A stretch of DNA of 64,000 nt from contig NC_092579.1 of assembly GCF_037975245.1 (NCBI RefSeq), positions 8,796,001 through 8,860,000 on the forward strand. Reading direction: 5' to 3'. The DNA comes from Apostichopus japonicus. Lineage: Eukaryota > Echinodermata > Holothuroidea > Aspidochirotida > Stichopodidae. The notes under the pieces are model-generated. The model did no database searches and had not been told where the DNA came from. It saw nothing but the letters and a program-made list of their open reading frames with translations. The position numbers were made by a program, and so were the translations under genes. Below, piece after piece: positions 43,990-57,260 of the stretch; position 1 is the first letter of the stretch; each line of letters begins with the position of its first letter.

Positions 43990-45990
43990 CATAATGCACA
44001 ATCCTTGGATTACAATGGGATATTCTAACTTCAATTAAAAGAAACAATAAACTTTTGTAGAAAATCTTTAAACCACCCAAAAGTTACAGATAAACAGAAG
44101 CCTACCCAGATATCGCAACAGATTGCTTCATGTTCCTAGAATATAAAAAAAAAATACTTCACTGAAAAACTCTCTAATAGCGTAAATGACCCCAAATCAA
44201 CTTGGTCGACAATAAATACTCTCATAGGGTAAAAGAAAAAGCTTCTCTCCTATCCATGACCATTCAAAACCACTTACGGGAATGTTAGCGACTCTAATAA
44301 TGTATCAAATTAATTCAATTGCTTTTTTGTTGTTGTAAATATCGGGCCATCACTGTCAATTCATATCCCCTCAAATTCTAATCAAGCAAACTTCTTGTTA
44401 CCTAACGACTTTAACCCTTCGTCATTTTTTTTACTTCCAGTCCAAAAAGATGAAATCATAAAAGTGTCTTTTACTTTTCTCAAACAGAACAAATCAGCTG
44501 GGTATGATGATTTTAGGCCTGGAATAGTTAAAAATATTATCCACCATATTGCTGACCATCTTTATCATATATTTAACATGTCTTTTTGTACAAGTGTTTT
44601 CCCAGCGATTAACTTCAACAGTCCCATTAACTCCCATCTATCAAAATAAAAGTTAAAAAAGACATTTTGGAAATTTATCGTCCAATTTCCGTTTCACCAA
44701 GCTTCTCTGAAATCCTTGAGCGCCTTATGTTTAATCTTATTCACAACTTCTTTGAAGAAAATAACATCCTTATATAACAGACAATGTGATTTCGTCCTGG
44801 TCACTCAACCGAGCTAGCTCTCATTGATGCTGTAAATCTCTCATGCTTTAGATAAAAAAAAAACCTCAGTTGGAATCTTCCTTGACCTTAGTTAGGCGTT
44901 ATGACACAATTGATTCTCTTAACAAAGCTCTCTTATTATGGTATCAGAGGTACAGCACATTCCTGGTTCAATAGTTACATTTCAAATAAACATCAGTTCA
45001 CCTCAATTAATCATAATAGCTCTGACCCCTGCAGATAAATGGTGGAGTACCACAAGGTTTCCATTTTGGGACCATTACTCTTCATTTTATAAGTCAATGA
45101 CATAAATCACATATGCCAGGATACATCAGTACTCTTCTTTGCCGATGATACAAATATTTTCTTTACCGGAGAAGATGCTAAACTTGTTCAGGATAAAATT
45201 AATAACGAATTAAATCATTTCAATGAATGATTCAAAGCCAATAAATTATCTTTAAATATTAATAAAACAAAGTTTGTTGTATTTGGTATGTGTAGCAAAA
45301 GTGGGATTTAGAGATCTTGAATAATATCAACATCAATAAAGTCGACAATGCTAAATTTCTGGGAATCACAATTGATTCAAATCATACTTGGCGAAACCAT
45401 ATTGATTCAATTTCCATAACTGTAGCCAGAGCTGTTGGTAATATTTCAAAGGTTAAGAACAATTTACCGCGTAATGTCACTAGAACTTTTTACAACACAT
45501 TAATTCTTCCAAATTTGTCATTGTTCCACCACATTGTTCCACCATTTGGTCGGGCAGATATTCTTCTGATCGGACTAAACTAACAGTCTTACAACAGCGA
45601 GCTATTCGACATATTGGGAACGCACCTCAGCGTGCGAACACCAGTAAGTTATTTTCTTCACTGAATATTCTTTTAATTATCAAATCTAATTCCGAAAAAA
45701 TCTTGCTACTTTTGCTTTTAAAGTATTAACACAAAGGCATGTACCATCTTCAATCAACAGTTTCTTTGAACATAATTATCAGGTGCACAACTGCAGAACC
45801 AGACAAAACACAAAAATACGTTGTTAACCCTTCAAAACAAACATTGCCGTATTAATTGTACAAAACCATTCGATAACTCTTTGGAATTCCCTATCAGATC
45901 ATTTGAAATCTAGAAGCTTACTTCCACTCTATAAAAAAAATAACTAAGACCCTTCTAAACAACTATTGATGTTTGTATTATAATGTCATG
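43990..45990 (+). mobile_element. Broken LINE reverse transcriptase
   Basis: Frames in order along the plus strand: DEIIKVSFTFLKQNKSAGYD, YRPISVSPSFSEILERLM, FRPGHSTELALIDAVNLS, LFFADDTNIFFTGEDA, then NAKFLGITIDSNHTWRNHID. This is the order of RT domains, including the FADD motif. The frame changes several times, so the copy is dead. A G-rich stretch to about 46140 may be its 3' part. Confidence 0.8.
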
Positions 45991-46319
45991 TACCTTTTTC
46001 AGGCAAATTTTTAACAGGTGTTGGGTGGGTGTATGGATGGGAGGTTTTGAGTAAGTGGGTCGGGTTATAGCTGGGGATTATAGATGGTGAAAGGTGGGGA
46101 AGTCGTGGCAGGGGTCGGGAGGTTTTGAGAAGGGTCAGGGACACGGTCAGGGTTTTTCTCTTCTTCTTTTGTTTCTTTGTTGTTTAGAGACATATATGTA
46201 CGTATATTTTCAAAGTTAAGTATAGGGAGTGCACTGCCCGTTAAGCCATAAATGAATTTTAGAGCACTTCCTTTCACAACTCTTTGTATTTTTGTTATTT
46301 TATATATACTGTGGTCAAT

Positions 46320-46437
46320 ATGAGACTTAAAGCCAATATGAAGACTTCCTTGATGATAATGTACATCGCCATGATTGTAAGCAAATCTGGCGATGCGTTT
46401 CTACCTGGAATAGAAAACCAACGATGCACTGATGCAG
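46320..46437 (+). CDS. RTK-B exon 1 (signal peptide)
   Basis: Encodes MRLKANMKTSLMIMYIAMIV, then SKSGDAFLPGIENQRC. A second in-frame ATG at 46338 is an equally good start. Donor GTATGT, phase 1. Confidence 0.8.
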
Positions 46438-47614
46438 GTATGTAGTTAGTTCTAAGATTTGCTTTCTATGAAACTGTCACTGAATTGCCAATCAAAGGTC
46501 TGGGCCGTTGCCTTGGTGGAATCCCCAAGATGCAAGTTGAGGAACATCAAGAAATAATTACATTGAACTGTTGATATATTGCATTGTTGCATGTTGAAAT
46601 ATTGCGTGTTGCATTGTTGTTGCATGTTGCATTTTGGGTGGGTCATTTCTTAAAAGGGGCCATCATGACACAATCTAAGCGGACAACCAGCACCGGTTGA
46701 CGCGTAGTGCAGCAAGAGAATTTTTGCTAAAAAATGCTCCCATATTGCCGGAAATGACACTGCCCAGGCTTGTAAGATGCATCTAAACATTCTTTAGTTT
46801 GAGGGCAAGGGAAATGAGAAAAAAAAGCTTTGCTTTGGTCATTGCTTTACACTGAAGTAAAGATATCAAAGCACGTGTGGGCATTCTGATGTTAGCATTA
46901 GCCTATACATGCTGAGGGGAGGCCAGATGGGAAATTAGGTGCAAATTCAATGTTAGGTTTGTGCTATCATGATTTGTTTTACATGTCAAAGAGGGAACCA
47001 CTAGGGGTGGGAGGCTTATGAGCTGAATGTGTGGGCCATGTAGGGGCCTGGAGGGCCGCGTACCCCTAGTCAGTATGTTAAAAAGGGCCCTGACATATAA
47101 GCATATTTACAATGTCGTAGGGAAGCATTTCCTGAACTCTAAGTATTCGATCGATTTTGATGCTCGTTCTACAACTGAGTTCGATGGTTTGGTGCTTAGT
47201 TCTTTAGCCATATTTGTTCTTGATACTGTGATTGTTCTGATAATACAATTTAGTCGATAACATATGATGTTCGATTGTTGTTTATTGTGGTATAGTGGCC
47301 AAGCTTCTCCTAGACTACGTCTGGTTCTCAACATCAACGGTTCATGGTTGCTCCATGGATTGCTATAGCGGTAACATAATAAAAAAAACTAACACTTAAT
47401 GTAAACAAAAACATGAAATAATACCAATCAATAATGTCATGTGGTTCTCTGAAACATTTTATATATTCACTGGCAAGCCAGCCCCTTCCGTGGTGACATA
47501 TTATTGTACATTGTATTTTCTTACTGCGCGGAACGTATCTGTCACAATTTGTATCTCAGACAAAATTTGAACAATTTTAACGCGTTTTACAAATGTCCGA
47601 TTTTTATTGAAAAG

Positions 47615-47725
47615 ATCCCATACCACCAAACTCGATTCAATTGAGCTATACGACACTGAAGGAAGCTAACGGAAACTGGATACTTTTGTACAATATATCC
47701 TGGGTACCTCCGTCACAGTATGAAT
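47615..47725 (+). CDS. RTK-B exon 2
   Basis: 111 bases, same as RTK-A. Contains LYNISWVPPSQYE before the GTAAGT donor. A tandem array resembling its last bases and donor follows at once. Confidence 0.82.
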
Positions 47726-48170
47726 GTAAGTAACATGGGTACCTCCATCACATGTGTGCACGTAAGTACCATGGGAACTTCCAGATAAGTATGCAGTACG
47801 TAACTATCCTTGCAGCCAACGCTATAGTATGTGTTCGTAACATTGAGCCTCCAATACAGTATGCACATAAGTATCATGGGGACTTCCGACATAGTAAACG
47901 TACGTAACATGGAGCCTCCAATACACATGGAGCCTCCAACACAGTATGCTCATAAGTATCATGGACAACTCCGCCATAGTATGTATGTAACATGGAGCCT
48001 CCAATACAGTATGGACATAAGTATCATGGGGACTTCCGACATAGTATACGTACGTAACATGAAGCCTCCAAATACACATGGAGCCTCCAACACAGTATGC
48101 TCATAAGTATCATGGACAACTCCGCCATAGTATGTATGTAACATGGAGCCTCCAACACAGTATGCACATA
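47690..48170 (+). repeat. Tandem array related to the RTK-B exon 2 splice-donor region
   Basis: Units of about 34-36 bases (for example CATGGAGCCTCCAATACAGT followed by ATGnACATAAGTAT) begin with the end of exon 2 itself (CTGGGTACCTCCGTCACAGT, then ATGAATGTAAGT) and continue for about 470 bases. Higher-order pairs, roughly 68-100 bases long, repeat further on. Confidence 0.85.
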
Positions 48171-48384
48171 AGTTAAAGTCAGCCCTTACCACAGTATCCG
48201 CATAACTTTCATGTTTCAGTTTGTTATGTAATTTCCCAACCAACATTTTCATACATTTTGATTTCTTCTTTCATTTTTTTTACCTCTTTTTCTTTGAATT
48301 ATTGTAATTGCTATTGTCAGTATAAAAGATTGCACATAAGTCTCTCATACCGCAAACGAGGAAATACAGAGAGTAAAATGAAAC

Positions 48385-48480
48385 ATAACCTTCATGGGCA
48401 CCTCTACTACAGCATGCACGCAATGTATTCTAGAACCTCTACAACAGCATGCACGCAATGTACTCTAGGATCCTCTACCA
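48385..48480 (+). repeat. Diverged outlier of the same array
   Basis: Three looser units with GGGCACCTCTACTACAGCAT, then GCACGCAATGTA, separated from the main array by about 215 bases. Confidence 0.7.
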
Positions 48481-49883
48481 TCGTACTGTGTACTTAAATA
48501 GTATGGAAGGTAATAAATCATGACTATATAATTGATGATTCATAAGGGATTTTTATCATTTATCACCTAAAGTAGATACATACAAAAGGAAGATTTATAC
48601 CTTATTCTTTATTCCTTATTCCTTATGAGGAAGTTGGTTGACTTAACATATCGTGTAAGTGCATGCATTTGTAATAGCATGCCATATAAGAAATGTGCTC
48701 TTTATGGCAACGAGGTCAATTATGATTATGATATTTGCCCAAATCTCTGAGGAAACACAATTAACTTGCGTTTAAGAAATATCGTTGAGTGATATGCTTT
48801 TATTGAGTTTGATGACGAATTGATCTGAATTTGCCCATCGTTAATGAGATCAATGTTATCGCAAATGTATATTTTAACCTTTGACGATAGAACGTTTGCA
48901 CCAATTCTCATCACTTACTTGGTAATGCATAAAATAACTTTTAACAATGCTTGCTTTACAAAATATTTCCCAACTATGGCAACAGCAATATATTACAAAA
49001 TGGTTATGCTTGTGCGTAATGACCACTTTTACAGAGAGTCTGCGATTTTGCTAAAAGAAATTCACTCAGATTATACTGAGGGTTGGAGCACATGTCTTTT
49101 TTTTCATATTATTTTTTACGATGTCAAATAAATATAAAACGTGATGTCTGTTTAATGAACGCGGTTGTGGCTTGGTTAACGAAGTGAATTATTCACACTC
49201 CCAACAGGTGATACATATGTAGATTGTCTAAATGACGCATTGCCCCTTTGAAGTGACTTTCACTTGTTACGCGCGCATACTACAGATGCGATTTTAATTC
49301 CTTGCCCTTCCTTCCAGACGGAAAATGGCTTAGATGAATATGAATATTGACACTAGCAAACGATGTCAATTGGAAAACAACAATTGTTTTATTATTTCTG
49401 AAATATAAGTTTTAGAACATTTAGTAGGATATTGTTAAAGTTTGCCCACTATTCATTTCAGAGATGAAGAAGAGTCCATTTAATGGTAAAATCAGAAGTG
49501 CATTATTATAGATTATTTTCAATAACTCATATACACGAAATGCCTGGTATATTTATTCTAATTCGTGATAATTTTAACAGAAATTGTATTTTATTATTTC
49601 AGATATGTCAAAGATTTAAAATATAAAGCCACCTATTTACAAAGTCGTTTGACTGAGAATTAGTAACCCATGCATGCTGCCACTCCAGACTATGTTTGAT
49701 AACCTGGAAGCTACCGTATAGATGCTTTCACCGGTCACTATTATCTTGACCAATTGTAGCAAAACAAGTCAATATCAATGTGATTCACCTATAACGTGTC
49801 TTTCCCTTCAAGTGTTTTTGACACGGTACCGTGTCCCTACCATTTATGTTTCCTAACACCAGTCTATTATATCCTGTGCATAG

Positions 49884-50005
49884 ATGTGGTATACCTTACC
49901 GATCTCCAACTTGAGACAACTCGTACGAGTCTTACTCCATGGGTTTTCCAAAGTTGTAAAGAAGCTCTGCAAGCAGCGAGTGCGAGCGCAAAGGACAAAC
50001 TGTCG
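49884..50005 (+). CDS. RTK-B exon 3
   Basis: Acceptor GTGCATAG, donor GTGAGT. Encodes VVYLTDLQLETTRTSLTPWV. One codon longer than in RTK-A. Confidence 0.82.
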
Positions 50006-50036
50006 GTGAGTTAGGTAGCCGTTAAAACGCATTACC

Positions 50037-51367
50037 AGGGGCGTATCCAGGATTTTCCAATGGGGGGGGGGGCGTTAGGCATGAATGATCGCCGTCCTGG
50101 GGGATGGGTCTAAGGAGAGGGGTGTACAATTTTTGCTTTCGAAGAAGGGCTGAAATGCAAAATGGTGTCATATGCATGGGCGGCGATCCGTACTTCCGAG
50201 TGGGGGGGGGGGGGGTTATGACCTCGTTGACTATCTAAGCGTAGCGCCACCATGAGTTGGCGCGAAGCGTACAAGAAAATTTTGGGATTAACAAACCCTC
50301 TAGATGGCCGGAAACGGCACTTCCCGAGGTTTCCAAGCGGCATATACCCAACTTTAAAATAGGGATGTTATGTCCGAAATATCTCATAATCAGGATCCAA
50401 AATATTTTTTTTTTAATTTCGGGTGTTATTTTGGGAAAATTGCCCCTGTCAATCTTGTTTCAGGCGCAACGTTAGAATGTTCGAGAGCTCTTTTATATTA
50501 TTCGATGAAGAAAATGGCCTCATGCAGGCTATTATAGGCCTATACACATGCAATACACAATTACACATAGTTACATTCCTAGGTACCGATTGGTAGGGCA
50601 TCCAGGTGAAACGTGTATTAAGCATTACCCTGGTTACATGAGATTCTCAGCTGTTCGAGGGAACATGTACGTGTGTAGGCCTACTATAGGGCCTATATGA
50701 ATACTATGAGGGTGCATATATGTACTATATCAATACCGTGGGCGCAATAATACATTTTGTTGTTATAGGGCCAATGAAGCCTACAGTCAACTATTTTTGC
50801 TTTATAAAGACGCTTTATTTGAAAAGATCGCACTGCGTTTATGGTAGGCGAGAAATGAAGCTAAAAAAGAGCCGTACATTAACGAAGATGCATAAATGTA
50901 GGCATGAAAATATTCTTATCCCTGGCATTTGGTGGGGAGGATATGGTGCATTACATCCCCTCCACCCATTTTCATGGGGGGATATATCCCCCCTCCACCC
51001 AGGATCGCCGCCCATGGCCATATGTGATCCATTTTTCGACCTTAATAATAAGCAACATTTCCAGTAAATATGGACACAAAATGCACAATTTAGTATGGCT
51101 GGCATGTCACTTAGTGTTTATAGTGATAATACAAACACAATAACCATCTATGTTTCTAAAACTATTATGCCGCCGAACTTCGCCAGAACCTTTTTTTGGC
51201 AAACAAAAAATAAAGCATACGGGAAGGGGGGGGGGGGGGGTTGAGCGATCACCGACATCTCACATAAAGGTCGTCATTTTTTTTTTTTTTTTTTGGCTAA
51301 ACTTCTTTTTTTTTTGGTGACGGCCAATAGGGGGGCGCGCCTGTTGCGCCCCCCTGGATACGCCCCT
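50037..51367. mobile_element. hAT-like inverted-repeat element in RTK-B intron 3
   Basis: Perfect 15-base inverted termini AGGGGCGTATCCAGG, flanked by an 8-base duplication GCATTACC/GCATTACT (one mismatch). The 1.3 kb body contains no transposase. An 8-base duplication is the hallmark of hAT elements. Confidence 0.75.
50175..51016. mobile_element. Second inverted-repeat element nested inside the first
   Basis: Termini CATGGGCGGCGATCC and GGATCGCCGCCCATG, flanked by GTCATATG and GCCATATG (an 8-base duplication with one mismatch). Non-coding. Confidence 0.65.
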
Positions 51368-51862
51368 GCATTACTGTACTTAAAATAGCATGCAGCCATT
51401 ATTTTTACAAACATGGTACTTCTTAGCAATAATCATCATATCATCATCATCATTATTATTATTATTATTACTATTGTAATCCTCACTCAATTCGCTTAAC
51501 GCACTTCGCATATCTACTTTCTGCAAGGTGATATGGTAACTCAATATTACAATGAGATACATGTGCTGGTTGTTATAACGCCAATATTTTACAACCAGAT
51601 GCATATCGTGTATCCTTACTGGATGTTGAAGCCAGATAAAGGCTCGGCAGTAATCTGACTGTTATTTATGCCTAACTTCCGGGTATAGATTTGATTACAA
51701 TCATCTCATTGTTGTTTGATAAAACGTTAATCTCAAACCTATATTCAGCTATTTAAGTTATTTTAAAACAAGGAATCGTCTACATTCTTTACACAGATTA
51801 TGCTATTGTTTCACAATCTCTTTTTTGCCCCTCTTTATCATGGTTCTTTTCAAACTATGCAG

Positions 51863-51916
51863 CAATCTGCGACTATTTCACGAGAAGCACCTTTCACTCA
51901 CAATGCTTTGTTTCAG
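51863..51916 (+). CDS. RTK-B exon 4
   Basis: 18 codons: QSATISREAPFTHNALFQ. Acceptor TATGCAG, donor GTAAGA. Confidence 0.83.
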
Positions 51917-52652
51917 GTAAGAATCTTAATTGTGAGAAGCATCACACTGTATGGAACACACGTTGTACTTGCTCTTAGAAACAATGTATGGAATGCTTTG
52001 CACCTCTTATATCTTATGATTCAGATTTTTGCTTCTCCCACTTCACTGTTTAAATCAACCAATGCATGGAATGGAATATTATTCTATGCCTTTCAATGAT
52101 CTGTGAAGGCAAACTGACCATTTCAGCTAAAGTGTCTACATTGTGCTAATGCAATGAAATATACTATTGTAATTGTGGGCAGAATTTAAGGCCATTTCCC
52201 GTGGTTACTTCTAGTTTTTATGTTGCCCCTCACCCCCCACCCCCCAGTCGTATTGTACGGTAGTTAATCATCTTATTTTCACACACAAAATGATAATAAT
52301 TTACTATATATTGCTTACCATGCCTAATCATGATTTAAAACATTCTTCTTCAACGACAAAGTGGGTATACCCTATTTGATGATCAGCCTATGTATAAAGT
52401 GAAAGCATTCATCACCAAAGTTTGACAGACTAAACATCTTGATATATTGTTTGGCTCGCATATGTCGTTAGTTTTGTTTGTTTTAGCTGCACATATGAAA
52501 CTACAAACAATTTAAAATTTTGCACGCAATTCATACTGTGTCACGTGATGGCTCAATCGGTAGTCTGTATTTTCACATTTACACTACGGAAAGTAAAATA
52601 TTTCACTCTAAATATTTTAGGATGTTCAGTCCTGTTTTGTATTTTTAACAAG

Positions 52653-52728
52653 TTGGCTTACGGTGTAACGTCTGAAGGATCGCCTCTTCCTGTCTCTTCG
52701 GTGTCGCAAAAGGAGTTTGAAACCCCTG
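52653..52728 (+). CDS. RTK-B exon 5
   Basis: 76 bases: LAYGVTSEGSPLPVSSVSQK, then EFETP. Donor GTAAGT. Confidence 0.85.
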
Positions 52729-53705
52729 GTAAGTAAATGTTTCTTACATTCGCCGCACAATGCCAGACTGACCACGACCCGAGTCAACACGACCGTCGTT
52801 ACGGGTCAACATCGTGAATATTCAGCATGGTGCGTGTGCTTAAGAATAGCACGGCCTCAGTCTGGAATACTAAACACTGTAACCTAGAGGTAATACATTT
52901 TCAAGTGACCTGAACGAAGCAAATAGTAGTTTAGAACACTGATCATTTGTTCGGGTTGTGGGGTCAGTTATCAGACCATTGGCTCTTAACGACAATCAAT
53001 AACCGGGTCATGACCAATCGAGTTCACATGGGTCTTAACAACAATCGAAATACCATGGCACGAAGGTCGAATTGAGTCTGGTCGAGGTCAGTCGGGCCGT
53101 AGGTGATGGACTTAAAAGATGTTATGCTCAAGGGGCCTCCGCTTATATCGCACCCTTATATGTACGTTTCAGGAGAAATATCATCGAATCATCCTTCCTT
53201 ACATCATATTGTCGAAAATAAGGTTTGAATTTGATTTCAACAGTTTTTAGTTTATTCCCCAAAGTTAACAAACATAATATTGTAAAATGATGGGGAATAA
53301 AGAATTTTAGAAAATACATTTTTTACTTAAAGGATGACTTGAGGGATAATTTTACTCTTGATAGGTCAGATTAAAAGAAGAAAATTAAGATAAAAAATTC
53401 AAACCAATTCGGTTTTCACGATATTTCAAAATGTACTTAACGTCTACAATGTTCCTTTAAGGCTAAATTTGATGATGAAATCGGCTCCTTGTGAAGACCT
53501 TAATGTTAATGTTAATCCAGTTTTTTTATGAATTCTAATAACTCATACAAGAAATATACTTGTAACTTCATATGAACAACGGAATACCCTCTTATTTCGG
53601 ACATGTTTCATCCCGTAATGTCACCATCTCATATGTATTTACCTATGCAATGAAAAAGACTCTAACATAAATTAACATTATAATTCATTTTCTTTGGTAC
53701 TTTAG

Positions 53706-53750
53706 ACTGTTACATGGAAACAAGAGATGCTAATTTTTGTGCGGCACAGA
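53706..53750 (+). CDS. RTK-B exon 6
   Basis: 45 bases: DCYMETRDANFCAAQ. Donor GTAAGT. Confidence 0.85.
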
Positions 53751-54398
53751 GTAAGTATAACTACTAGTTCCTAATCTATATTCTCACTCTGGTTCACCAA
53801 CGGAAATGTACGAGTGACTCAAGGCTTTAGATTCCATTTGTTAATTTTGAGATGATAATTCTCGAATAATGACATTATATTTTGACATTAAACATGGTTT
53901 AATGAATAATACATATTATTTTGTTATGGCACGTGGATCATATGGTTAGGTAGTTAATTGGCATCAATACTAAGTATAATTTGTCTTTCTTTTTCAATTA
54001 AATTGAGATCAAATTGACAAATATTTAAATTAATATACGGTAATATATTATAAACAAGTCACTAATTATTCCGCTGGTGAAAGAGAGTGTATATATTTTA
54101 TTCGAATCAGATCTTTAGGAATGGCTTTAATAATGACATAAACAAAGTTCCTCAATACATTTCGTAAATACCTCAGTTTACAAGAACGGCATTTTATCCT
54201 GTGAATCCCCAAACTTTTCGGAACTATTATAAACAAACTTCCATCGTATCATGGCTAACTTCGGTATGTATGTTCAATACAATTGCAATACTAAGGTTCA
54301 TTTTATGCAGGAAATGTTGGGAAAGTTCAATGCTTTAGACAAAAATTGTCTTGGAATTTCCAAGACTAATATGTTCTCCGTAATGTCTTTCTTCACAG

Positions 54399-54598
54399 GC
54401 GTTGTGCGGTGTGGCATGCCAATACATGTTCTGCTTGTACGTGTTGAATATAGCTCCGAAAACAATATTGTTATGATGTTCAGCTGGTGTCCACCAATAC
54501 AGGTCAACCAAATTAGGTCGCTATCTCGATATAAAGTACAGCTTCATACGATTGATGGAGATTTGTTATTGACTGATAGCATTCAACATGAATCCGAT
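54399..54598 (+). CDS. RTK-B exon 7
   Basis: 200 bases: VVRCGMPIHVLLVRVEY, MMFSWCPPIQV and YKVQLHTIDGDLLL. The acceptor is TTCTTCACAG. The frame is also open further upstream, but the paralogue fixes the start. Confidence 0.85.
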
Positions 54599-54953
54599 GT
54601 AAGTGTTAGCATTTAGAAGCGTGAACATGCGCTCACGTAACAACAGTTGGTTCCATATCGCAAGTCACGCAAAAGATATTTATTATAAACTATTTTGTAC
54701 GACGAAACTGTAAGACATTGAGATAAATGACAAGTACAAGTAAAACTTGACTGAATGTTTCATTGCTTGGGTTGTATACACGAGAAGAATTATATGTATG
54801 TACTACATCAATCAATTTTTGCAAATCGATTTTTCTAGATAAATACAAAAAAAGACATGGGGAATGTTTAACATGATGTATAACCTATTATGACATTTTA
54901 ACGAAATTGAATACAAAAGTTGCCATTTATATAATGTCATTGTTTCTGCGCAG

Positions 54954-55019
54954 AACGAAACTTACTATTGGATAGCCACTAGCCCAGACATTCAAGAAGG
55001 CAACCAATACAAACTAACG
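54954..55019 (+). CDS. RTK-B exon 8
   Basis: 66 bases: NETYYWIATSPDIQEGNQYK, then LT. Donor GTTAGA as in RTK-A. Confidence 0.83.
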
Positions 55020-55377
55020 GTTAGATTATGATATTATTGTTTATCGGTATCTTGAAAGTACCAACATGTCAGTTCCGAATGTATTTAGTAATATTGGTCC
55101 AATCAAATGTTTCGTCGACTTAAACAATGAAGGAAACAGTGTAGAGAATTGGTTCTAAGAGATCTTAAGGATTGGCATTGGTTGATATCAAAAGTCATCC
55201 ACACATGGTTATATATAGCAGGTTTATTACGTAACAGACTGATAGATCTAACAGTACATTGGGTTATCTGCAGGAAAGAGTGGTGCCGTCCGATCTGAGG
55301 GGAAGGAAAACCATTTCCGCTATGACGATCAAATTAATCAAGGATGGTCAAAATTAACAACAGTACTCTCTTAAAAT

Positions 55378-55570
55378 GTTAGACTGAAGAATTCAGTCTT
55401 CTTTGAGACTGAAATTTTTTTCAGTGTTATACACTGAGTTTAGACTGAGAAACACTCTACTTAGACTGTATTATCAGTTACACCGTTCAGTCGCTGTTTT
55501 GGACTGACTTTATTAACCAATCAGCTAATCACATGTGGCATGTCATCTTACCATTTTCAGTCTCTGTATT
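55378..55570. repeat. Left motif array of element 3
   Basis: AGACTGA and TCAGTC motifs in both orientations, sparser than on the right, mixed with CACTGA. Confidence 0.75.
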
Positions 55571-55812
55571 CCACTGAAAAATGTATCCAATCAGAGAACA
55601 GAAATGCGCCTACGTCATCCGAAAACTTGCAAATACGCCGCACAAAAATAAGTGTGACAACGAGCGCTACAACTTGTGTACATATATACTACTATATTCT
55701 TCGCTTAGCCAGGTACTCGCTGTACTGTACGTACGCACGCCGTACACACAGCTAGGCATGAACGAGACAGACGACCGTATGTCTAAGCTAGAGTAAAGGT
55801 TATAAATTAGCA

Positions 55813-55882
55813 ATGGCTGAGTCTTTAAGAACTTTTCTTACAAATAAAGGTTTCCACGAAGAAGTGATAACAGTGTTCGAGG
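55813..55882 (+). CDS. Element 3 gene, SAM-type first exon
   Basis: AGCAATGG start, 23 residues (MAESLRTFLTNKGFHEEVIT then VFE) plus one base before a GTATGT donor, phase 1. The pattern and phase match exon 1 of element 1's gene and the N-terminus of SAMD3-like SAM proteins (recalled). The next SAM exon was not found. Confidence 0.55.
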
Positions 55883-56034
55883 GTATGTATGTATGTTTTT
55901 TGTTGTTTTCCAATTAATACAGAATAAAAGCTTGGCAGTTCGTAACGTTAGTTATTCTAGGCTTGTGCGCGAGGTAGGCCTAGCTAGGCTGTACTATAGC
56001 AAATAGGGCCTAGGCTGTTGTTATAATTGGTGGG

Positions 56035-56226
56035 GCCTATTAACACGATCGTCGGGCGAATAAGCACGCCGGTCCTGCATATGTACCCGATCGTCGGGCA
56101 AATCAGCCCGCCTGTCCTGCGTATGTACCCGATCGTCGGGCAAATCAGCCCGCCTGTCCTGCATATGTACCCGATCGTCGGGCGAATAAGCACGCTTGGC
56201 CTGCAGTATGTACTCGATCGTCCCAA
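56035..56226 (+). repeat. Tandem repeat of about 42 bases in element 3
   Basis: About four and a half copies containing ATGTACCCGATCGTCGGGCA, AATCAGCCC and GCCTGTCCTGC. Each holds a CCGATCGTCGG near-palindrome. Confidence 0.85.
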
Positions 56227-56646
56227 AATGAATCTAGGCTAGGTTAACCTCATAACAAATACTTGGACATAATAATGCTCAAGAAATTGCAAAACACAGT
56301 ACTATTATGCATAGATTGTAAGCACCCTTAATTATTTGAAAAATGTAGTGACTGCTACAGCCATTACAGCATGAAGCTATCACGGTACCAGATCGTTGGG
56401 CAAATTAGCCCGCCTGTCCTGCATATGAACCCAATCGTCGGGCGAATAAGCACGCTTGTCAGGACTGCAATATGTACTCGATCGTCCCAAATGAATCTAG
56501 GCTAGGTTAACCTCATAACAAATACTTGAACATAATAATGCTCAAGAAATTGCAAAACACAGTACTATTATGCATAGATTGTAAGCACCCTTAATTATTT
56601 GAAAAAATGTAGTGACTTCTACAGCCATTACAGCATGAAGCTAACA
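56181..56646 (+). repeat. Direct duplication in element 3
   Basis: About 200 bases after the array (56181-56380) recur almost unchanged at 56440-56646, including AAACACAGTACTATTATGCA and TAAGCACCCTTAATTATTTG. Confidence 0.85.
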
Positions 56647-57260
56647 CGATTCTGTTAAACCATTACCATTGTATTTAAATCATATGGAAACTGGAAAAGA
56701 ATTGGTATGCTTTTGTTATTTTATTAAACATATAGTGGGCCATCAGTCTTTATTATAAGATTTTACAGTAATATTACCATTCACTAATGTTATGAAATCA
56801 GTTTCTTTTACAAGCAGATAGACATATTAGTGAAATCAGTAGGCTAAAATGTAAATCATATTCCTTGTTCACTGGTTTTCTATGCTGATGTAATGGAATC
56901 AGGAGATGTCATGAACAATTTATCCTTAAAAAGAGAAATTTCTGAAAACAACTAACAACAAACCTTGCTTGGTAACCATGTACCTGCCAAAATCAACATG
57001 ATAACCCATAAATGTTAGGTTGAATTTGAATCCACCTTCACATAACACATCTCACCCGCCACGGATGACATATTGCTGCCTATCGTGAATTGATATATCT
57101 CCTTTGTACAATGCCAGTCATGTTCTTGTTTCTCCATTCTCTCCTAAATATTATTCTAGTCTAGTCTCTCTACCTCTCAACATATCTTTTTTTAAGAATG
57201 TTTTGATTTATACCATATTGCTTGTCCTTTATCACATTTATTTTTATCTTCACCAAACAG

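Noticed and set aside
47713-48252. Several overlapping repetitive open frames on both strands
   Set aside because: They follow the tandem array and repeat in every frame; no conserved protein.
54251-54398. Upstream extension of the frame over RTK-B exon 7
   Set aside because: The TTCTTCACAG acceptor and the equal exon length in RTK-A place the exon start at 54399.
55984-56242. Repeating peptides such as YPIVGQISPPVLRM
   Set aside because: Translation of the 42-base tandem repeat in element 3.
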